A stretch of DNA of 49,225 bases from Phycisphaeraceae bacterium (GTDB lineage Bacteria; Planctomycetota; Phycisphaerae; Phycisphaerales; Phycisphaeraceae): NCBI GenBank assembly GCA_029260615.1, contig JAJDCX010000057.1, positions 1 through 49,225 of the forward strand, given 5' to 3'. The notes under the pieces are model-generated. The model saw nothing but the letters and a program-made list of their open reading frames with translations, made no database searches and was not told the DNA's origin. Shown here piece after piece: positions 1 through 7,570 of this stretch (position 1 is its first letter; every line of letters starts with the position of its first letter). Made by a program: the position numbers and the translations under genes.

Positions 1-91
1 TGACGGGGGGCGTGTTGAGTACGGGCTGGAGATTTCGGGTGCGGATCGTCCTGACACGTTTATCCGTCCAAGTGAGGCGGCGGGCGGATGA
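1..91 (+). CDS. C-terminal end of an unidentified protein (partial)
   Basis: An open frame runs from the window edge to a TGA at 89-91 and would encode about 29 residues ending IRPSEAAGG. Its stop overlaps the ATG of the MBOAT gene (ATGA at 88-91), which is the main reason to believe it is coding: the next two junctions in this run also overlap. Too little is present to assign a family. By position it should be part of the same envelope-acylation operon, but that is inference. Confidence 0.5.
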   Translation, partial: DGGRVEYGLEISGADRPDTFIRPSEAAGG

Positions 92-1278
92 ATCCGACGA
101 TCGACCTTACCACGCCTGGCTTTTGGTTAGTCGCGCTGCTGGCGGCGGCGGTGATGACGCCGATCACACACGGGTCGCTTAGGCGGTGGGTGTGGGCTGT
201 GGTGAATCTGCTGTTCGTGGCGTGGATGTTGCAACTGCGTGTGGGTGAGGCGGTGGCGGGTGTGGCGGTGGCGTATCTGGGGTTTAGGGTGTTGGGGTGT
301 AAGGGGAACCGGGGGAGCCGGGGGTGGGGTATGTTGGTCGCGGCGGTGGGGCTTGCTTTAGTTGTGGGGTTGTTTGTGCTGCACAAGCTGCCTGGGGTGT
401 CGCATGATCTGGGTATGTCGTCGGTGAACCCGTTGCTGTTGGCGGTGGGTTTTTCGTATGTGTTTTTGCGTTTGATTGATGCGGGTCGAGTGATTTATGA
501 GGGGGGTCGGGCTCCGCCGGACCTGGCATCGACGGTAAATTACCTGCTGCCTTTTCATATGTTGGCTGCGGGTCCGATCCAGTCTTACGAGGATTTTGTG
601 GGTCAGCCTGCGGTGCCTAAGGCGATCTCGGCGGTGGAGGCGTTGGGTGGATTTGAGCGGATCGCGTTGGGGCTGTTTAAAAAGTTTGTGGTTGCGTACA
701 TGATCCAGAAGATTTTCCTGACGGATTTTTACGCTACGGGGCCTTACTTTTTGTTCGAGGTGCAGATGCACTACCTGTGGATCTACCTTGATTTTTCTGC
801 GTACAGCGACATCGCGGTGGGGATTGGTCGGCTGATGGGTGTGCGGACGCCGGAGAATTTTGATCGGCCCTACCTGGCGAGGAATATGATCGACTTCTGG
901 GAGCGTTGGCACATCTCGCTGTCGCAGTGGGTGAGGCGGAACCTGTTTATCCCGATCCAGTTAAGCCTGGCACGTCGGGCGGGTGGGAAGCGTGCGTTGT
1001 TGATTGCGACGGTGGCATTTACGGTGTCGTTTTTGTTGTGTGGTTTGTGGCACGGGATCAGTTGGCCGTTCTTCGCGTGGGGCGCGATGCACGCGCTTGG
1101 GCTGGTGGTGACCAATGCGTACCGGTATTGGTTGACCAAGTGGCTTGGGCGCAAGGGCGTGAAGGCTTATAAGCAGAGGCTTGGGTATCGGGTGTTGGCG
1201 ATGTTTGGGACGTTTGAGTATGTGGCGTTTTCGCTGGTGGTCATCACCTACCCTTGGAAGGATGTGTGGGTGTGGTAG
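88..1278 (+). CDS. MBOAT-family membrane-bound O-acyltransferase (DltB/AlgI-like)
   Basis: This is a 396-residue polytopic membrane protein of the MBOAT family, which moves acyl groups across or at the membrane onto envelope polymers. The family hallmark is visible as DFWERWHISLSQW around residue 275 (His275). The presumed catalytic histidine lies in LLCGLWHGISW (His322). Several hydrophobic segments flank these. At about 400 residues it is DltB-like in size, shorter than most AlgI proteins. The start ATG overlaps the previous stop, and its own end overlaps a small gene and then an SGNH-type gene, giving a DltB-DltX-DltD-like order. The acyl donor and the acceptor polymer cannot be read from the sequence; a secreted polysaccharide or cell-wall glycan is the reasonable guess. 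Confidence 0.9.
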   Translation: MNPTIDLTTPGFWLVALLAAAVMTPITHGSLRRWVWAVVNLLFVAWMLQLRVGEAVAGVAVAYLGFRVLGCKGNRGSRGWGMLVAAVGLALVVGLFVLHKLPGVSHDLGMSSVNPLLLAVGFSYVFLRLIDAGRVIYEGGRAPPDLASTVNYLLPFHMLAAGPIQSYEDFVGQPAVPKAISAVEALGGFERIALGLFKKFVVAYMIQKIFLTDFYATGPYFLFEVQMHYLWIYLDFSAYSDIAVGIGRLMGVRTPENFDRPYLARNMIDFWERWHISLSQWVRRNLFIPIQLSLARRAGGKRALLIATVAFTVSFLLCGLWHGISWPFFAWGAMHALGLVVTNAYRYWLTKWLGRKGVKAYKQRLGYRVLAMFGTFEYVAFSLVVITYPWKDVWVW

Positions 1279-1460
1279 ATCAAAGCGTTAATAACCCGTC
1301 GGTTGAATCGGGGGTCGAACCGGGGGTCGATACGGGGTTGACTCCGGGGACGATGCCTTGGTGGCGTTGGGCGTATCGGCTGTTGCGTGTCGCGGTGATG
1401 TTGATCCTGGTGTACTGGTTGTCGCGTAGCGGTGATGCTTTCTTTTATCAGGGCTTTTAA
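1272..1460 (+). CDS. DltX-like membrane microprotein with C-terminal FFYQGF
   Basis: A 62-residue protein with a short hydrophilic N-terminus, a single membrane segment (about residues 31-50, WAYRLLRVAVMLILVYWL) and a short extracytoplasmic tail ending exactly in FFYQGF. Gram-positive DltX proteins are about 50 residues with one membrane segment and end in a hexapeptide of the FIYNEF type. The Tyr of that motif is proposed to carry the acyl group between DltB and the acceptor. Here the gene lies between an MBOAT and an SGNH-type gene and overlaps both. I prefer the GTG at 1272, nine bases after GGAAGGA (1256-1262); a TTG at 1254 would add six residues. The motif and context are seen; acyl-carrier function is inference. 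A minority alternative is an unrelated small membrane protein. Confidence 0.72.
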   Translation: MVDQSVNNPSVESGVEPGVDTGLTPGTMPWWRWAYRLLRVAVMLILVYWLSRSGDAFFYQGF

Positions 1461-2563
1461 TGGGTGTCGGCATGATTGAATTGGGTCGGTATAAAGGGTT
1501 CCTGTGTGTGACGGCGGGGGTATTGTGCGCGGTGCTTTTGTGCAACGCGGGGTTGGTGTGGGTGCTGGGCGATGCCCCGGACGTGTTCGACAACCCGGAC
1601 CGTAAGCTGGCGTGGTCACAGTTGGAACGGGTGGGTGCGCAGGTGGCGGGTGTGGAGTTGGAGATGCGCCGCGGCGGCCTGGGTGACCAGCCGGCGTTTG
1701 GGGTGGTGTTGGGCCAGTCTACAACGCTGCGTGGGATCGACCCGACCGCCCTTGGGGAGCAGATGGGCCCTGGGACGCGGTGGCTGCTGGTCAACGGGTT
1801 TGGGAGTAGTTTCGTTAAGCTGAATTATTACGCGCAGACGTTGTTTGCCAGCAAGCTGCGTCCGGGCGTGGTTGTGCTTGGGCTGCACGAGACGATGCTC
1901 GCCGGTCAGGACCGGGGGAATAAGCCCAGGGGATCGGGCGGGGTCGATGAAGATGCGCAGCGCCAGAAAAGAAAGATGGGGCTTGGTCGGCGTATCAGGC
2001 ACCTGTTAAACGCACGCTGGACCCGCAAGCAGCGAGCGAATATCTATCACTTCACCAGTATGAATTTGTTTGAGCTGCGGCTGGCGATGCACAGCGGGTT
2101 AGGGTTGGGCGCGTTGGGCTTGTTTACGCCCAGCGACAGGCCCTGGCGTGCGTCGGCCCGGGCCGAGTTGCCCAACCGGCACGAAGGGCGTATGAAGCGG
2201 CAACGCAAGGGCTGGCAAGACTTCGGGTGGTTTGAGGCGGGGACGTATGACAGGACGAACCAGCAGGCCGACGCTTTTCGTGATTTGATCGCGGGGTGCG
2301 GGGGCATGGGGGACCCGGAGATAGTCATCGTGCTGCTGCCGATCACGTCGGAGCTGCGTGGTTGGCTGCCGGTGGAGGCGGGCGAGCAGACTATGTTGCT
2401 GATCGACGAGGTGAGTGTCCGGCGATCGGTGCGGGTGATTGATTTGCGTGACGCGATGCCCGACAGTGCTTTTGCGGATTACGCGCATCTGAATCCTTCG
2501 GGCAGGGAAGTGTTTACCCGGATGCTGGCGGAGCGTTTAACCGAGACGGATCGGGCGGATTGA
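1460..2563 (+). CDS. SGNH/GDSL-like extracytoplasmic protein, DltD-like partner of the MBOAT
   Basis: A 367-residue protein with an N-terminal membrane anchor (about residues 12-35) and a predicted extracytoplasmic domain. VVLGQSTTLRG places a candidate nucleophile Ser87 in a variant of the GDS block. DYAHLNPSG near the C-terminus supplies Asp340 and His343 in the DxxH arrangement of SGNH hydrolases. DltD and AlgJ/AlgX-type proteins with this fold complete O-acylation outside the cell. The ATG at 1460 overlaps the TAA of the microprotein (TAATG); an in-frame ATG at 1472 would also work. Gene order strongly suggests it receives the acyl group or acts on the acylated polymer, but the exact step is not shown by the sequence. 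Confidence 0.8.
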   Translation: MGVGMIELGRYKGFLCVTAGVLCAVLLCNAGLVWVLGDAPDVFDNPDRKLAWSQLERVGAQVAGVELEMRRGGLGDQPAFGVVLGQSTTLRGIDPTALGEQMGPGTRWLLVNGFGSSFVKLNYYAQTLFASKLRPGVVVLGLHETMLAGQDRGNKPRGSGGVDEDAQRQKRKMGLGRRIRHLLNARWTRKQRANIYHFTSMNLFELRLAMHSGLGLGALGLFTPSDRPWRASARAELPNRHEGRMKRQRKGWQDFGWFEAGTYDRTNQQADAFRDLIAGCGGMGDPEIVIVLLPITSELRGWLPVEAGEQTMLLIDEVSVRRSVRVIDLRDAMPDSAFADYAHLNPSGREVFTRMLAERLTETDRAD

Positions 2564-3131
2564 TGACCCGCAGAGGGTCAACGAATATCCGAACTGATAG
2601 TCTCACACTGGACTGGCAGACACGGGCGAGGCGGTCCGGCGGGTGGGTTTGAACAAGATAATTCCGGTCCGCGTATGAAACAAGTGGTCGCTGGCAACGT
2701 CTATGCCTATGGGCAGAGCGGCGTGGGCCGTGTGCCGGTGCGGATGCAGCCCGCCGTGCCCGTGGAGAGGCGTCGGGAAACATTGGGGGAGCGTGGACGG
2801 GTTTTCGAGGGATTTGCGGGGAAAATGGCTCGCGTTAATGGGAATATGCGTGTGTTTTTTCACGCCATTCCTACTTAATCGCTTGCTATATTCTTGGTGG
2901 TGGATGGGTTTCGGCGGGTCTTTTCCGGGGAGGCCTTTCGTGATCTGTGTATAAGCCGGTGCTTGTGGGATGATCCGCGGGTATTGGCTGGGTTTGGTGG
3001 GCTTGGTGTGTTGGGTAGCGCGCGGATCTGCGATCCGCCGCTAAACAGGGGCCAGGCGCTATGAAGATGGTTGGTTAGTGGGTGTTTGGGTGATGGGGTG
3101 GGTGGGTATAACATGGTGGGAGGAGCCTGCT
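2564..3131. other. 568-bp intergenic region with small hairpins and one dispersed repeat
   Basis: No convincing gene. Immediately after the SGNH stop is TGACCC-GCAGA-GGGTCA (2564-2580), a 6-bp hairpin without a T tract. A second hairpin, GCGTG with an 8-base loop and CACGC, lies at 2848-2865. A 67-codon plus-strand frame (2675-2878) has no recognisable product and unconvincing composition. The repeat at 3022-3046 is listed separately. A TATAAC box at 3107-3112 could be the -10 for moxR, with only a weak -35. An unrecognised small RNA is possible but unsupported. Confidence 0.5.
3022..3046 (+). repeat. Dispersed hairpin repeat, family A, copy 1
   Basis: GCGGATC-TGC-GATCCGC forms a perfect 7-bp stem with a three-base loop, followed directly by CGCTAAAC. 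Two other copies lie at 19831-19855 and 27063-27087. The stems differ in sequence but keep pairing, and the CGCTAAAC tail is identical in all three. Copies 1 and 2 also share a downstream GGCGCTA. This copy is upstream of moxR. Confidence 0.75.
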
Positions 3132-4154
3132 GTGAGCGAACCGGTTGGACAGATCGAGGGTGATGACGTTGCGATGCTGGCCGAGGCGTCGGAGGGTTTT
3201 GCTCGCCTTGAATCGGAGATCGGGCGGGTGATTGTTGGGCAAACGGGGGTGGTGCGTGCGTTGCTGGCGGCGGTTTTTTGTGAGGGCCATGTGTTGCTGG
3301 TCGGGGTGCCGGGGCTTGCGAAGACGCTGTTGGTGAAGACGTTGTCGCGGGTGCTTGGTTGGGAGTTTCGTCGGATCCAGTTTACGCCGGACATGATGCC
3401 TGGGGACATTATTGGTATGGAGTTGTTGCAGGAAGACGCGGTGGGTGCGCGGGAGATGCGGTTTGTTCCGGGGCCTATCTTTGCGAACATTATTCTTGCG
3501 GACGAGATCAACCGGACGCCGCCGAAGACGCAGTCGGCGTTGCTGGAGGCGATGCAGGAGTTGCAGGTGACGAGTCTGGGTAAGCGTCACGCGTTGGATC
3601 GGCCGTTCGTGGTGGTTGCGACGCAGAACCCGATCGAGCAGGAGGGGACGTACCCGTTGCCGGAGGCGCAGTTGGATCGGTTCATGTTTAGTTTGTGGAT
3701 GGATTATCCTGGGGTTGAGGATGAGGAGCGGGTGGTGATGGAGACGACTGCGCCGGGTGCGGTCGAGTTGATGCCGGTGTTTACGAAAGAGCAGATGATG
3801 CGGTTTCAGGGGTTGGTCCGTCGGATGCCTGTGAGTCGTCATGTGGTGGGTTACGCGGTGGCTTTGGCGCGGGCGACTCGGCCGGGGACGGCGGCGTCGA
3901 GTGAGTTGGCGACACGGTATGTGCAGTGGGGCGCTGGGCCGAGGGCGGGGCAGCACATGGTGCTGGCGGGGAAGGCGTTGGCGGTGTTTGACGGGGAGCC
4001 GACGGTGAGTGCGCGTCATATAAGGCAGGCTGCGCCGCATGTGTTAAGGCACCGGGTGCTGATGAACTACCAGGCGGCGGGTGAGGGGATGAGTACGGCT
4101 GATATCGTTACACGGATCATCGAAGAGATCAGCGAGCCCAAGCACGCTGACTGA
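3132..4154 (+). CDS. MoxR-family AAA+ ATPase
   Basis: A 340-residue AAA+ protein of the MoxR group. Walker A is GVPGLAKT (about residue 58), Walker B is ILADEINR (about residue 120), and the typical ATQNPIEQEGTYPLPEAQLDRF sensor region follows, ending in the winged AAA-lid domain. MoxR ATPases act as chaperones that assemble or activate VWA-domain proteins, and this gene is followed by a DUF58 protein and two VWA membrane proteins. I chose GTG 3132 because GGGAGGAG (3118-3125) sits seven bases upstream; the longer frame from 3078 adds an atypical Trp/Gly-rich stretch. TATAAC at 3107-3112 may be the -10. Identity is secure; the physiological role of the complex is unknown. Confidence 0.95.
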   Translation: MSEPVGQIEGDDVAMLAEASEGFARLESEIGRVIVGQTGVVRALLAAVFCEGHVLLVGVPGLAKTLLVKTLSRVLGWEFRRIQFTPDMMPGDIIGMELLQEDAVGAREMRFVPGPIFANIILADEINRTPPKTQSALLEAMQELQVTSLGKRHALDRPFVVVATQNPIEQEGTYPLPEAQLDRFMFSLWMDYPGVEDEERVVMETTAPGAVELMPVFTKEQMMRFQGLVRRMPVSRHVVGYAVALARATRPGTAASSELATRYVQWGAGPRAGQHMVLAGKALAVFDGEPTVSARHIRQAAPHVLRHRVLMNYQAAGEGMSTADIVTRIIEEISEPKHAD

Positions 4155-4182
4155 ATACCTAATCGGGGTTGCGCCCTTGACT

Positions 4183-5163
4183 ATGTACCCGGCAACCGAT
4201 GCAGACGACACGGCAAAGCCGACGGGGAGTCGGTACCTGCGTGTGCAAGAATTGGGGCGGCTGCGGGATGTGGTGTTTGCGCCGCGCCGGGTGGTGAAGG
4301 GGGTTTATACGGGTCGGCACGCATCACGACAGCGCGGTCAGGGCGTGGAGTTCAATGACTATCGGGAATATTCTCCGGGTGATGAGGTCGGAGACATCGA
4401 CTGGAAAGTTTTTGGGCGCAGCGATCGGTTGTATGTCAAACTTTTCGAGCATCAGGCGGACTTGACGGTCACGCTGCTGGTCGATGCTTCGGCGTCGATG
4501 GGTTACACGGGGGTTGAGGGGGCGGGGCGTGCAGGGGGTACGGGAGACATCCGGGGGATTAATAATCCAAGTAAATACGATCAGGCGTGTCTGATGGCTG
4601 GTGCGATCGCGTTTGTGACGGTCAGGCAGCAGGACCGGGTGGGGTTTGCATTGGCGCAGGAGGGTTTGCATGAGGCGATGGTGCCTCGGGGTGGTTTTGC
4701 GCATCTGAATCATGTGCTTGGGGCTATGGAGCGGGGCCAAGCAAAGGGCGAGGCGCATCTTACGGAGGCGTTGGGGGGTCTTGGTCGGCGCACGTCTGGG
4801 CGGGGGCTGCTTGTGTTGTTCTCTGACCTGATGGAGGATCGAGATGCGGTTATGCAGGCGTTGGGCGCGTTCACGGCGAGGGGTGGGGAAGTGATTGTGT
4901 TCCAGGTTTTGCATGAAGATGAATTGCGTCTGCCGGACGTGGGCGAGGCGGTCTTTGTTGATAGTGAAACGGGGGAGCGGGTGCGTGTGGATGTGGCGGG
5001 TGTGCGGCGGGCTTACCGGGAGAAGATTGTCCAGGCCACCGATGGCTGGCGGGATGCGCTTGTGGCACGGGGGATCGACTACCGGCTTGTGTCTACGGGG
5101 ACGCATTACCATGAGGCGATCCGGGATTATTTGTTTACCCGGGCCGGGGGAAGGATGCCCTAG
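4183..5163 (+). CDS. DUF58 domain-containing (VWA-like) protein
   Basis: A soluble protein of about 326 residues. It has the DUF58 signature in order: GxG(V/Q)EFNDYREYSPGDE, DIDWKVFGRSDRLYVKLFEHQ, then the metal-site-like LLVDASASM (DxSxS) of a von Willebrand A fold. DUF58 proteins almost always follow moxR and are thought to be clients or adaptors of that ATPase. The gene begins 28 bases after moxR. ATG 4183 is preferred over TTG 4177, two codons earlier. An insertion of Gly-rich residues (GVEGAGRAGGTGD) follows the DxSxS motif. Confidence 0.93.
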   Translation: MYPATDADDTAKPTGSRYLRVQELGRLRDVVFAPRRVVKGVYTGRHASRQRGQGVEFNDYREYSPGDEVGDIDWKVFGRSDRLYVKLFEHQADLTVTLLVDASASMGYTGVEGAGRAGGTGDIRGINNPSKYDQACLMAGAIAFVTVRQQDRVGFALAQEGLHEAMVPRGGFAHLNHVLGAMERGQAKGEAHLTEALGGLGRRTSGRGLLVLFSDLMEDRDAVMQALGAFTARGGEVIVFQVLHEDELRLPDVGEAVFVDSETGERVRVDVAGVRRAYREKIVQATDGWRDALVARGIDYRLVSTGTHYHEAIRDYLFTRAGGRMP

Positions 5164-5211
5164 AGGGCGTAGAAGGATACCGGGGAGGTCAGAAGGTTAC
5201 TTGGAAGAAAT

Positions 5212-5243
5212 CACGGAGGGCGCGGAGACACGGAGACGCGGAG
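5212..5243 (+). repeat. Degenerate CACGGAG-type short repeat
   Basis: The tract CACGGAGGGCGCGGAGACAC continues as GGAGACGCGGAG, a purine-rich run built of imperfect CRCGGAG units. Similar CACAGAGACACGGAG-like tracts recur between genes in many planctomycete and other bacterial genomes and often produce spurious ORF calls. It lies in the 277-bp gap between the DUF58 gene and the BatA-like gene. No function can be read. Confidence 0.55.
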
Positions 5244-5297
5244 AAGTCAAGGGGGGGCACTGCGGAGGATGCAGAAGGATACGGGGGTGGGGGAGTG

Positions 5298-5327
5298 TCC
5301 GCAGGTTGCGCAGATGGCGTAGATTGG
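5298..5327 (+). repeat. Degenerate GCAGAT-type repeat, copy 1
   Basis: TCCGCAGGTTGCGCAGATGG followed by CGTAGATTGG. It is built of imperfect nine-base units centred on GCAGAT and aligns over about 30 bases with the tract at 16437-16467 (TCCGCCGATTGCGCAGATGA, then CACAGATTAAG). Both copies are intergenic. Confidence 0.55.
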
Positions 5328-5333
5328 TAGGGG

Positions 5334-5357
5334 GGCGCGACGAGTTGCGGTGTTTCA
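5334..5357 (+). repeat. Dispersed hairpin repeat, family B, copy 1 (divergent)
   Basis: GGCGCGACGAGTTGCGGTGT aligns with the two near-identical copies at 5402-5424 and 13053-13081. The stem CGCGA/TTGCG with a CGAG loop is kept by one G-T wobble where the other copies have CGCGA/TCGCG around CAAG. A TTTCATGTGAGGG tail resembles the CTTCGCATGAGAG after copy 3. Confidence 0.6.
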
Positions 5358-5401
5358 TGTGAGGGTGGGTTGTGGGGGTTGTTGCGGCCTGATGAAAGAC
5401 G

Positions 5402-5424
5402 GCGCGACAAGTCGCGGCGCTTGA
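5402..5424 (+). repeat. Dispersed hairpin repeat, family B, copy 2
   Basis: GCGCGACAAGTCGCGGCGCT is identical over 20 bases to copy 3 at 13053. The core folds as CGCGA-CAAG-TCGCG. It ends about five bases before the -10 box of the BatA-like gene, so it would overlap the -35 region of that promoter. Confidence 0.7.
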
Positions 5425-5428
5425 TCGT

Positions 5429-5434
5429 TAGAAT
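5429..5434 (+). promoter_or_regulatory. Candidate -10 box (TAGAAT) for the BatA-like gene
   Basis: TAGAAT matches the sigma-70 -10 consensus at five of six bases. Transcription would start about seven bases later, at or next to the ATG at 5441. There is no well-placed Shine-Dalgarno before that ATG, so the gene may be read from a leaderless mRNA. The expected -35 position falls in the family B hairpin and shows no consensus match. Confidence 0.4.
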
Positions 5435-5440
5435 AGAGTC

Positions 5441-7570
5441 ATGATTTTACTGTCTGCCATTACGCTGACCACGCCGGCGATGGTGATGGGTGTGGGTTTG
5501 GTTGTGCTGCCGATCGTGGCGCATCTGATGAATCGGCGGGCGAGTCGGCGGGTGGTGTTCCCGAGTGTCCAACTGCTGGCGTCGGTGGTCGCGGCGCAGT
5601 CGTCTGTGTTTAGGCTGCGGCGGTGGTGGTTGCTGGTGTTGCGGTGTTTGGCGGTGGTGGCGATTGCGATTGCGTTTGCGCGGCCGGTGTGGATGGGTGC
5701 GCAGGGGGAAACGCCCGGGGGCGAGGGAGCGGCGGTGGTGATTGTGGTGGATCGGAGCGCTTCGGTCGGGCAGCGGTATACGGGGGTGTCTGGGATGCAT
5801 TGGGTCCGATCGGATGCCAGGCGGGTGCTTGATGCGCTGGTGGCTGGGGAAGATGTGGCGAATATTGTTTACGCCACGGCACGGCCTTACGGGTTGCTAC
5901 CGGGGATGACGTCGAACATAGAAGTGTTGCGCGGCGGGTTGGGGGCACTTGAGCCGACGTATGAACGGGCGGATATGGGTGGTGCGCTGGCGTTGGCGGG
6001 GAGGATGCTTGCAGGGGAACCTGGACGGCGGCGGGTGGTTATTTTGACGGATCTGCAGGCGAGCAACTGGGGAGATGCGCTGGAGCGGCTATCGCAAGAG
6101 GGGGGGATTGCTGCGGGGACGGGGGTCACGGTTATTGCGCCGGAGCATGCTTCGCCGGGGAATCTGGGGTTGCATGGGGGGGCGGTTTTGTCGGGATCGA
6201 CTCGCGTGGGACAGTCGGCGCGGTTGACGGTGATGCTGACTAATTACGGGGAGCAGCCAAAGACAACCCTGGTGCGTATGCGGGTCGATGGTTTGGCGAG
6301 GGGTTCTAAGTCGGTATCTGTTGGAGCAAATGAGACCCGCGGGGTCTCGTTTGAGATGGTGTTGGATGGGGCGGGTGAATATCTTGTTGAGTTTTCGCTG
6401 CCGGGTGACGTGTTGGCTGCGGATGATCGGTGTTACCTGGTGGTGCTCGCGGTTGAGCGGCCGACCGTGGTTGTGGTGAGCGATGACGATACTAACTTGC
6501 CGGGGACGGGTGGGTATTTCATGGTCAGGGCGCTTTCGCCTTATGGGGATGTGCGGGATCGTTACCGGGTGCGCCCGGTGGGTAGTGCTGGGGTGACGTG
6601 GCCGATGCTTGATGGTGCGGCGGCGGTTTTTGTGGGTGACACGGGCGTGATCCCGGGGGTCGGGGTTGCTGCGTTGCATCGGTATATGGAAATGGGCGGG
6701 GGCATGGTTTTTTTCTTAGGTGATGGTCAGGTGGTGACGAGCCTTGAGGCCCTTAACCGGCTATCAGAAGATGGGGTGTTGCCTTGGATGCCCGAGGTGT
6801 GGGGTGATCTTACGGCGGGGGGTGAGGCGGTAGTGATAAGCGGAGGGGATTGGGGTGGGCCGTTGCTTAGTCGGCTTGATGAAACGGGGGGGGAAGCGTT
6901 GGCGCAGGTGCGGGTCATGCGCCGCTGGTCCGGGGGGGCTTTGGATGAGCGCGGACACGTGTTGCTTGGGTATTGGGATGGCGTGCCGGCGTTGGTGTGG
7001 CGCGGGGTGGGTGCGGGGCGGTTGGTGCTGGCGAATATGAGTCCCGAGGCAACGCACAGTGATCTGGGGAAGCACGGGGTGTTTGTCTCCCTGATGCAGG
7101 GGTTGGTGGAGGATTTGCAGGGATCGCAGGCACCGAAACCTGGGAACGTAGTTGGTGAGGTTACTCGGTTCACGACGGATGCTTTGATCGAACGTGACGG
7201 AGCGGGGCTTGTGGTGGTGCATCCTGATGGGGAGACGCTGGTGGAGGCGGCATTTTCGATTGGTGAGTATGGGGTAAGTGTTGGGATTCATGCGCCCGAT
7301 GCGCCTGGGTTTTACACCGTCATGCAGGGGGACACGGCGCTGGCGGTGATAGCGGTGAATATTGATCCGCGGGAGAGTGACTTGCGTCGGGTGAGTGCGG
7401 ATGAGATCCGGTTGGCGTTGCGGGGGGAGGGTGGTCAGCCGGGCGTGGAACATTCAACGGGCGGTGCGGGGTTGGCTATTCATGGCGAAGCGTTGTGGGG
7501 GTGGTGGTTACTGATTGGGTTGGGGTTGTTGGGTCTGGAGATGGGGTTGGTTGGGTATTGGAGGCGATGA
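5441..7570 (+). CDS. BatA-like membrane protein with N-terminal aerotolerance-regulator domain and VWA region
   Basis: A 709-residue membrane protein. Residues 1-85 carry the BatA N-terminal pattern: a hydrophobic helix, LPIVAHLMNRR, then a second helix ending IAFARPVW. A VWA-like region follows with VVIVVDRSAS (DxSxS). The middle is a predicted extracytoplasmic beta-rich portion. A class I glutamine-amidotransferase-like (ThuA/GATase1-type) fold is plausible around GGGMVFFLGDG. A final membrane helix sits at about residues 688-705. It ends in ATGA shared with the next gene. In Bacteroidetes and planctomycetes such proteins partner MoxR and DUF58, but the process served is unresolved. The start ATG lacks a clear ribosome site and may be leaderless. 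Confidence 0.85.
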   Translation: MILLSAITLTTPAMVMGVGLVVLPIVAHLMNRRASRRVVFPSVQLLASVVAAQSSVFRLRRWWLLVLRCLAVVAIAIAFARPVWMGAQGETPGGEGAAVVIVVDRSASVGQRYTGVSGMHWVRSDARRVLDALVAGEDVANIVYATARPYGLLPGMTSNIEVLRGGLGALEPTYERADMGGALALAGRMLAGEPGRRRVVILTDLQASNWGDALERLSQEGGIAAGTGVTVIAPEHASPGNLGLHGGAVLSGSTRVGQSARLTVMLTNYGEQPKTTLVRMRVDGLARGSKSVSVGANETRGVSFEMVLDGAGEYLVEFSLPGDVLAADDRCYLVVLAVERPTVVVVSDDDTNLPGTGGYFMVRALSPYGDVRDRYRVRPVGSAGVTWPMLDGAAAVFVGDTGVIPGVGVAALHRYMEMGGGMVFFLGDGQVVTSLEALNRLSEDGVLPWMPEVWGDLTAGGEAVVISGGDWGGPLLSRLDETGGEALAQVRVMRRWSGGALDERGHVLLGYWDGVPALVWRGVGAGRLVLANMSPEATHSDLGKHGVFVSLMQGLVEDLQGSQAPKPGNVVGEVTRFTTDALIERDGAGLVVVHPDGETLVEAAFSIGEYGVSVGIHAPDAPGFYTVMQGDTALAVIAVNIDPRESDLRRVSADEIRLALRGEGGQPGVEHSTGGAGLAIHGEALWGWWLLIGLGLLGLEMGLVGYWRR

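Noticed and set aside
1254..1271. TTG 1254 as the start of the DltX-like protein
   Set aside because: GGAAGGA at 1256-1262 would then lie inside the coding sequence; GTG 1272 has this site at a proper distance. The choice does not alter the C-terminal motif.
2675..2878. A 67-codon plus-strand frame in the gap before moxR
   Set aside because: No ribosome site, no hydrophobic or domain pattern, and composition does not resemble neighbouring genes.
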